From NCBI RefSeq assembly GCF_051020955.1, contig NC_135015.1, positions 9,249,616-9,313,615 of the forward strand: a stretch of 64,000 nucleotides of DNA. The letters run 5' to 3'. Below are positions 58,042 through 64,000 of the stretch, piece after piece; the first letter of the stretch is position 1, and each line of letters starts with the position of its first letter. The notes beneath the pieces were generated by a model. It was not told where the DNA came from. It saw nothing but the letters and a program-made list of their open reading frames with translations, and made no database searches. The stretch comes from Megalopta genalis (lineage: Eukaryota; Arthropoda; Insecta; Hymenoptera; Halictidae). A program made the position numbers and the translations under genes.

Positions 58042-61000
58042 AGGGCAAAACTTCGGGACAAGTTACGGGGTTGAAGTTTTAACGAGAACTCCCACGATTC
58101 CGGCGCCTATGGGACGCTCGGAAAAGTTAGCTTTTGACGCGGCGGGTTGCACGTGACGAATTCAAATCAGCCGTAAATACTTAGAACAAACAAAAGCCCG
58201 GCGAGAGGGAACAGAGAAACTCGGCTGTAAAGTAAAGCATTAGAGTACCAAGGGACAACGAGCTAGTTACTAAGGGCCGATCCCTTTCCAGCTGAGATCG
58301 CTATCTCTGTCGGCCCAAACTTCGAACTTCGTCGGGCTGGTAAGAGAAACTCGCGCAACTTTTATGGCGAGCCGGTTCGATGAACACAAATTGCGGAAGC
58401 CTGGCGAACGGACGAGCGCACGGCCATTACGCATGGCTTCGATGAAATGGATCGGCTAATTTTTCTTCGGTTCAAACACGGGAACAACGAAGCCAGGGAC
58501 ACTAACCTTCAACACTATCCGCTGCCGAGATACTTTATCACTCTTAAAGATCCCCCAGATTAACGGGCCACCAAGGTATTGAAACTGCAAAGGATCGATA
58601 CGTTTCATTGCCGATTTGAAAAGCCTCGATCTTCGCGAACGTTTTCAAGATATTTCATGGAGATTCTCGCGTAAATACAGAAGTCGCATAAGCACCATCA
58701 ATTTAAACTTTAAAGCTGTTTATCGTGAGAGTACACTTTCAAGCACAGTGCACATCGTAACTCTCGAACGGATGAATATTGTTGCTCGAAATTTTACCTG
58801 GAGGTGCTGAGTACCTGCGATGATTTAGTATGATCAAGAAATATTGGTTAGTGTAACTTTTACGATTTTTCTGCAAGTTCACTCCGTAGCTTTGGATAGA
58901 GGAATTATGAAATGAAACCATTGATTTTTTTTGTCGCTGCCGTGACAAATGCTTTCTTTCCTGATCGAATAGAAAATCGATTTTTACGCCGATCTATTAT
59001 ATCTTCCTGATTTGATTACGATCTGTAAAACGTACGAATGTTGCAAAAGTAATTCATACTGTACAACTTAACTTTTTAATTTTTATTTCATTATATATAT
59101 CGGGTTAGGTCAACCCAATAGTGTTTTCGTGTTATGGAATTTTGAGGTTTTTGGCGTGGCAGTCAAGGGTGTCGATGCGATCTGTCGTTGCGGAGGATCT
59201 AGCATTCGCGTTGACCAACGGATACCTTGAAACGCGCACGATTAAAGGTTGTTTTAGTTCGCGACGGATCAAAGCGGAAAACACAGTCGATGCTCGCAAC
59301 TTGCAACAAATTCCCTGCGGTCTTCGGTCCCCGCTGCACTCCGGCGGCCGGCTGAAAGCAATGTAAGTGCACCGGAAAAGTTTGCGTCATTTTTAACAGC
59401 GAACGACGAACAGAAGAAACGCATCCGAACTTCAACGTCTTTGCCGCAAGTACAGGGCCGACCGACGATCCGATGAAAAAAAGTATCTTGCTCGGAACAT
59501 TGGGAAGTTGCGCGCTTGCTTTAAGACGGGCCGAGATGATCGTCGTTTCGAACATTTCTCATCAAGTAGTTATAATGGAAATCGATCGGCGGAATCCGTT
59601 GCATACTGTTATGATTAACAAGCTCGCGACCGCATTGCTACGGACTGAAATGGGCTCGGAAGTGTTCGCCTTCGAGTGAAAATGAAACAAGATGCGACGA
59701 AACGAAGGAGTGGCTAAGTTTTATGAATGGAAAGTTCATCGACACGAACAGCTATTTGCATCTCGGTACAATTACTTTCGTATATTTCCGGATGACATTT
59801 TTACGAAAGTTTTGGTCTGGGATTACTATAGTCTAATTTTAAATATATATAAATAATGATACAATATTATCGATTATTTAAAATTAGATATATATATTTA
59901 TTTATATAAATATATATATATCTAATTTTAAATAATCGATAATAATGTATCATTATATATTATTATGACAGAAACGAATAAAAAGAATGACTCAGTGGTT
60001 AATTGTTCATAATAGCGGGTTGTGTAAACATTATATGAGAAATTTGTGACAGCTTGACTGACATCGAGGAAGAATTGGAGTGTGCATATGAATTGAAAGT
60101 AGCGTTCAGCGGAGAGAGAAAAGCTATCAGGCGAAACGGTATACAATATTTCACTAATTTTTCACAGCTCAATGTTTGATACTAGAAATGAAGATTTCTA
60201 ACGCTTCGTATTGTTGTCGTGTTAGTGTAACTTAGTTACAATTGATTTCATTATTCATCGCCACTAACTTTCTCATATTTTCACGATTAGGAAAACCACT
60301 TTCTTTATAAATCTTAGATTCTAATTTATAACATTTGCTTTGATAAACAGAGATTGCTCAAACAAGGGAACAAAGTTCCATAAGTTCTGATGATCGATTC
60401 TATGGCTGTAAGGAATAGCTCTGCATGTCACAATTTCAAATAACTACACCATCTAAATTGAACATTTTGCTTATCTATTTCGCCGATGTTTTCGTTCGAA
60501 TTGGTCGTTGTGCGATTGGCAGCCGCGTAATTCCTGCTAACATCGGTCACCGATATAATGCGGTAATTTAAATTTGCGCGACTATGCGCGAACCTGCATT
60601 AACACAAGCAACCAAACAGTTGTCGAACATCAAGGATTCGATCGAAGGTATCGGAACATCGACGCTTGACCATCGGTATATACGACCAGCATAAACTACT
60701 TCGGCATTAGGCAGGCGAAATTTAGCCCCTCGCGGATCGCAAGTTTATCCAATATCGCCGAAGCGACCAGGGATCGAAGTTACCAACAGCTCGGTTGCCA
60801 CACGGCTGAGCCATGCTTTAGGGAGACTCGAGAATTGCCTTCGTTAGTTGCGCAGGTACTCTTCGGAGTCCTATTTAAAATAATAAGACCGGGAAGATTC
60901 TTCGCAGCGCGGGACTCCTGCCAGTCGCCTGCACGATCAGCCCTAAATATGTCATACGCGATCCCAAGAGCCACTTCTTTTCACTTGCTACCCGTTGTAC

Positions 61001-61154
61001 AGGGCTACACAAAAATCTTGAGCCTACCACCATCGCAACATTACGTTTTTGTTGGTAAAGAAGATAGAGATTCAGCTTTCGTATATTTTGTCCTAGTAGT
61101 ATTTTCTATTTCAATTGACACAAATTGGTGCAGAATAGAAATCGATTTTTCTTT
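58039..61154. other. spacer, no gene recognised
   Basis: CpG-rich to about 58600 and again near 59150-59700, AT-rich elsewhere. A 68-codon ATG frame at 59473-59679 begins with a hydrophobic stretch, but I see no cleavage motif or homology. It also contains the AT-rich palindrome at 59852-59956. Confidence 0.4.
59852..59956. repeat. AT-rich perfect-type palindrome, arms about 50 bp
   Basis: ATAATGATACAATATTATCG followed by ATTATTTAAAATTAGATATA is mirrored after a short centre near 59904. The right arm reads TCTAATTTTAAATAATCGAT, then AATAATGTATCATTAT. Only a few mismatches are seen. A third TCTAATTTTAAATATAT at 59832 suggests repeated rearrangement. It would form a cruciform or hairpin. Confidence 0.85.
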
Positions 61155-61158
61155 TTAA

Positions 61159-61399
61159 CACGTTCCGTGTCGAGCTTTTTTTACTCGAATCTTCACACTT
61201 TGATATTTTACTAAAACATGATGTATTACGTGCAATTATTAATTCTCGTACTCATAACAACGTAACAAAAACTTATCAACGCCCATTCTTGCGTTGGAAA
61301 TTGATTCTTCGATTCTAAATTTCTTGTAAACAATTTGTTCAGTTCACTAAGTAAACATGCAAGTGTGTACCATCGATGGTACACGTGGCACGGAACGTG
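61159..61399. mobile_element. TTAA MITE, CACGTTCCGTG ends
   Basis: A 241-bp element between TTAA at 61155-61158 and TTAA at 61400-61403. The ends are CACGTTCCGTGTCGAG and, on the minus strand, CACGTTCCGTGCCACG. A GTACCATCGATGGTAC palindrome lies near the right end (61367-61382). TTAA targets are used by piggyBac and a few other superfamilies; the absence of a CCC start makes the assignment open. Confidence 0.7.
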
Positions 61400-61403
61400 T
61401 TAA

Positions 61404-64000
61404 TAGGTTGTAGATAATATCAGAATATTTTTCGATTTGTCTATTGTTCTTACCGTTATGCGTTTTTCTTAATCATGTTCGTCATAAATGAATAAAATCC
61501 GCAGTCTATATATTATATTGTTCAGCAGTTTTTATTAATTTCATTCGCAGGTTTTTTCCCCATTCCGTTCGCAATGCATGTCTCAATTTATCTGCATTTT
61601 TGGCTCACTCTTGTCAAGAAATGATAACCAACTTCACGTGAAAAATTCTGCACTGTACTAAATTTCCGAATATACGCTGAAAAATGTGTTCTAGCGTAGT
61701 CAACTGTTATCACTGCAATATATAACACGGTAATAAATACAAATAGAAATTGGCATGGATTTATTACGTAATTATACGTTATTCCATAAAATACTATAAA
61801 TTCTATTCTATATAAATTCTATAATACTATAAATTTTAAAAATTTTCATAAAATGGACTATTTTCGTATTACTATCGAATATTTTCCACAAAAACAGAAT
61901 TGCTACGATTTTATAGAAAATATAGTATGTTAAAAATATTCTTTAAAATCAAATGTAACAATTTCACTTATCGAGGGCCCACATCGCAGGAAAATGTACA
62001 TTCTGATGAAACGAAGTAAGAGTCTAACAACTTTTAAATTTTTGCTTTCCGGGTGAAAAAATTTGAAACGCGTCGAAACTTTGAACTTAGGATAATGAAT
62101 TTCTGAGGGCTCCTCGTTGATTGACAGATCCAACGAGAGCAATTGGAACCAGACGACGCGCAGAACTTTTTCCCCGCGCTATAATTGGTTCAGTTTTAAT
62201 TGCGACTCCATCATCGTGTATCGAATATACCGCTAACGTTTTGGGCATGTTGAACGTGTTATGGATCGTCCAGTTTGAAACGCAAATACATCTAACCTCT
62301 TTAGCTAGGTGGAACCGTGCCAACTAGGGCGGGGTTAATTTTTAATTCACCCGGTACGCCGGTCCGACTCGCGGACAATCCCGTCGAGAAATCACGAGGT
62401 ACGTCCATATCGGCCGTCATTATTTTTACGTGATTATTTTATCGTACCAATTCGACCAATTATCCGCAATTTTCATTTGAATCGCTTCGGTCGTCTCATG
62501 GGGGAAATGACGCTACGTGACAGCCGCGATTCCAAGAAATCGCACTCGTTTTATTGCGTCTATTATGCTCCACTAGTGAACATTAATGTTTCTGGCCTGC
62601 TTTTACACGGTGTAAAAATAATTTCAGGTGATGCTTTAACCATTTTCGCTTTACAAAATTAATCAATGATTCGGAAAAACAAATCATTACACACACAGTA
62701 AGCGTTTATTATTTTTATTTATACTTTTCTTATGGTTCTTTGAAGTGGTATACATTCGGTCACTTTTAGTACGTTAACGTTTGTATCACGCTGGTCAGGC
62801 CATTTGTTTACGGGTTACCTTGAAATTACAACAATTATTTCATCCACAATGTTTCCATCGACACGATTTCAGCGACACCGCATTTCACCGACATTGTTTA
62901 TATACCGACGCGTTGAAATCACTGACAAATTGTTACAGTAAATTCTCTCTAATTGACGCTCAGCTTGGAAATAAAAATGGACAATTTGGGAAGGGGAGAT
63001 ACGATTGTTCGAGCCTTGCAGCTCGTTTTTGTAGTTACCGATTATCAATAACTATAAAAACGAGCCGCAAGGCTCAGATAATCATATCTCCTTTTCCCAA
63101 ATCCCGGATTGAGCTTCAATTATTATTATCGATATTTCGGGTATAAGAAATGTAGAAATAGAGACAATCTGATCTACTAAGTGTGCGAAAAAATCGACAA
63201 ATTCTGCTTTGAAACAGCAAGTGTTATATAAACGACGAAAAAATAAATCTTCTGAACCAAAAAATATTGACGAACTTAATTTATCCGCCGAAATGTTGAA
63301 TACTTGGAATGTGAAACCTTTCGTAAGTGTTATTACTAAAAAAAATTTAAATCGTTTACTCCAGTAAACATTGCATTTTCAAAAGTGTCCGAATATTAAC
63401 AGAAGTCACTGTATATCGCATTTCTTGAAACATTTCAATTATATGTTAATGTCTTAAGTGCGAAAATAAGTACGAATTTTTTCATAAGCGAAATGTAAAA
63501 ACAATACAAAATATTTGTGCCCTCAAAAAGATGAAAACTTAATTACTGTGTGCTAGTTACTGAGCCGTTTCTAGTTACTGTGTGTCAATTTCTGCACACT
63601 GATCTAATTACTGTATGTTAATTTCTTTACATTAATCTAATTGCTGTGCCTCAATTATTGTGATTAGTTCTAGGTAAATAATTCTACAATAAAAATTATT
63701 TAGCATAACTGATTATATATGTTTCACTATATACGATATTATTCAAAAAAGGAAAGATAATCATATATAGCATATGGTTTGTCATGAGAGGGTTCAGTAA
63801 TCAACACACACATAAAAAAAGTCATGGAAGCTTAATCTAGTAACAGTTTACAGTAATAGAAATAAGACGTAAATTTGTTTCATTTATTGAATTAATTTCG
63901 ATAAAAAAATATTTCTAGAAAGTCGATTATATCATAGTTCTTCAGTACTTCTGTCGAGTTTTATAAAAAGAATAATATATCTTTTCTTGTTTTGTAAAGC
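61404..64000. other. AT-rich spacer, no gene recognised
   Basis: AT-rich with anonymous frames up to 121 codons (62781-63146, which is partly the hairpin below). The region 63540-63665 has degenerate repeats of about 33 bp around TAATTACTGTRTGTTAATTTC, related in words to about 17960-18360. Confidence 0.4.
62982..63103. repeat. long hairpin with GC-containing stem, arms about 60 nt
   Basis: The left arm (62982-63042: AATTTGGGAAGGGGAGATAC, CGAGCCTTGCAGCTCG, TTTTTGTAGTTA) pairs with the right arm (63046-63103: TAACTATAAAAA, CGAGCCGCAAGGCTC, ATATCTCCTTTTCCCAAAT). The centre is only a few nucleotides. Mismatches are spread along the arms rather than clustered. It could be a foldback element remnant or a hairpin RNA source; no terminal target duplication is evident. 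Confidence 0.75.

Noticed and set aside
57792..58061. Minus-strand frames rich in Ser-Leu repeats
   Set aside because: They are translations of the (GA)n microsatellite at 57996-58038.
59473..59679. 68-codon ATG frame with a signal-peptide-like start
   Set aside because: Hydrophobic start only; no cleavage site context, no cysteine pattern of a secreted peptide, and no homology I recognise.
1..64000. CRISPR arrays, operons or prokaryotic mobile systems
   Set aside because: No spaced direct-repeat array, no ribosome-binding-site-led gene strings, and the transposon types are eukaryotic.

Overview
This window looks like insect nuclear DNA, probably hymenopteran (bee, ant or wasp). That is an inference from the style of the DNA: AT-rich spacer alternating with short CpG/GC-rich patches, long dinucleotide microsatellites, and small degenerate copies of mariner, piggyBac-like, LTR and non-LTR elements. 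There are no prokaryotic operons, no rRNA, no tRNA that I can find, and no host gene I can name. Most open frames are under 120 codons, overlap each other on both strands and look like chance frames. The window is best read as intergenic or long-intron DNA whose recognisable content is transposons.

Layout. 0-6 kb: unique spacer with a CT microsatellite and a GC-rich patch. 6.1-6.7 kb: a TIR element with a small Cys-rich (CXC-like) reading frame; a near-identical second copy lies at 12.8-13.4 kb. 10.8-11.2 kb: a solo LTR with a 5-bp target duplication; an inverted relative sits at 35.6-36.0 kb. 13.4-15.4 kb: a 1.95-kb palindromic (foldback) element that carries a possible captured first exon; one arm of the same family recurs at 44.85-45.6 kb next to two minisatellites. 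15.4-31.2 kb: mostly unique spacer with small palindromic or TIR fragments and short tandem duplications. 31.2-32.4 kb: an internally deleted mariner nested in another TA-flanked element, beside a non-LTR retrotransposon fragment. 36-38 kb: a CpG-rich segment. 38.1-38.9 kb: an internally deleted piggyBac with its Cys-rich C-terminus, followed by a 215-bp tandem duplication. 47.4-47.7 kb: AT and CT microsatellites. 51.1-51.3 kb: the best candidate for a host coding exon, a membrane segment plus acidic tail. 51.6-55.1 kb: a small MITE and two related solo LTRs. One LTR is interrupted by a TTAA MITE. The other carries a stretch of the first LTR's flank, which records a template switch or gene conversion. 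61.2-61.4 kb: another TTAA MITE. Several hairpins (42.4, 59.9 and 63.0 kb) are unexplained.

The features do not form a pathway. They form an insertion history: nested insertions, empty sites, target duplications and one recombination junction can be read directly. All identities were judged by eye; no alignment or database search was run.
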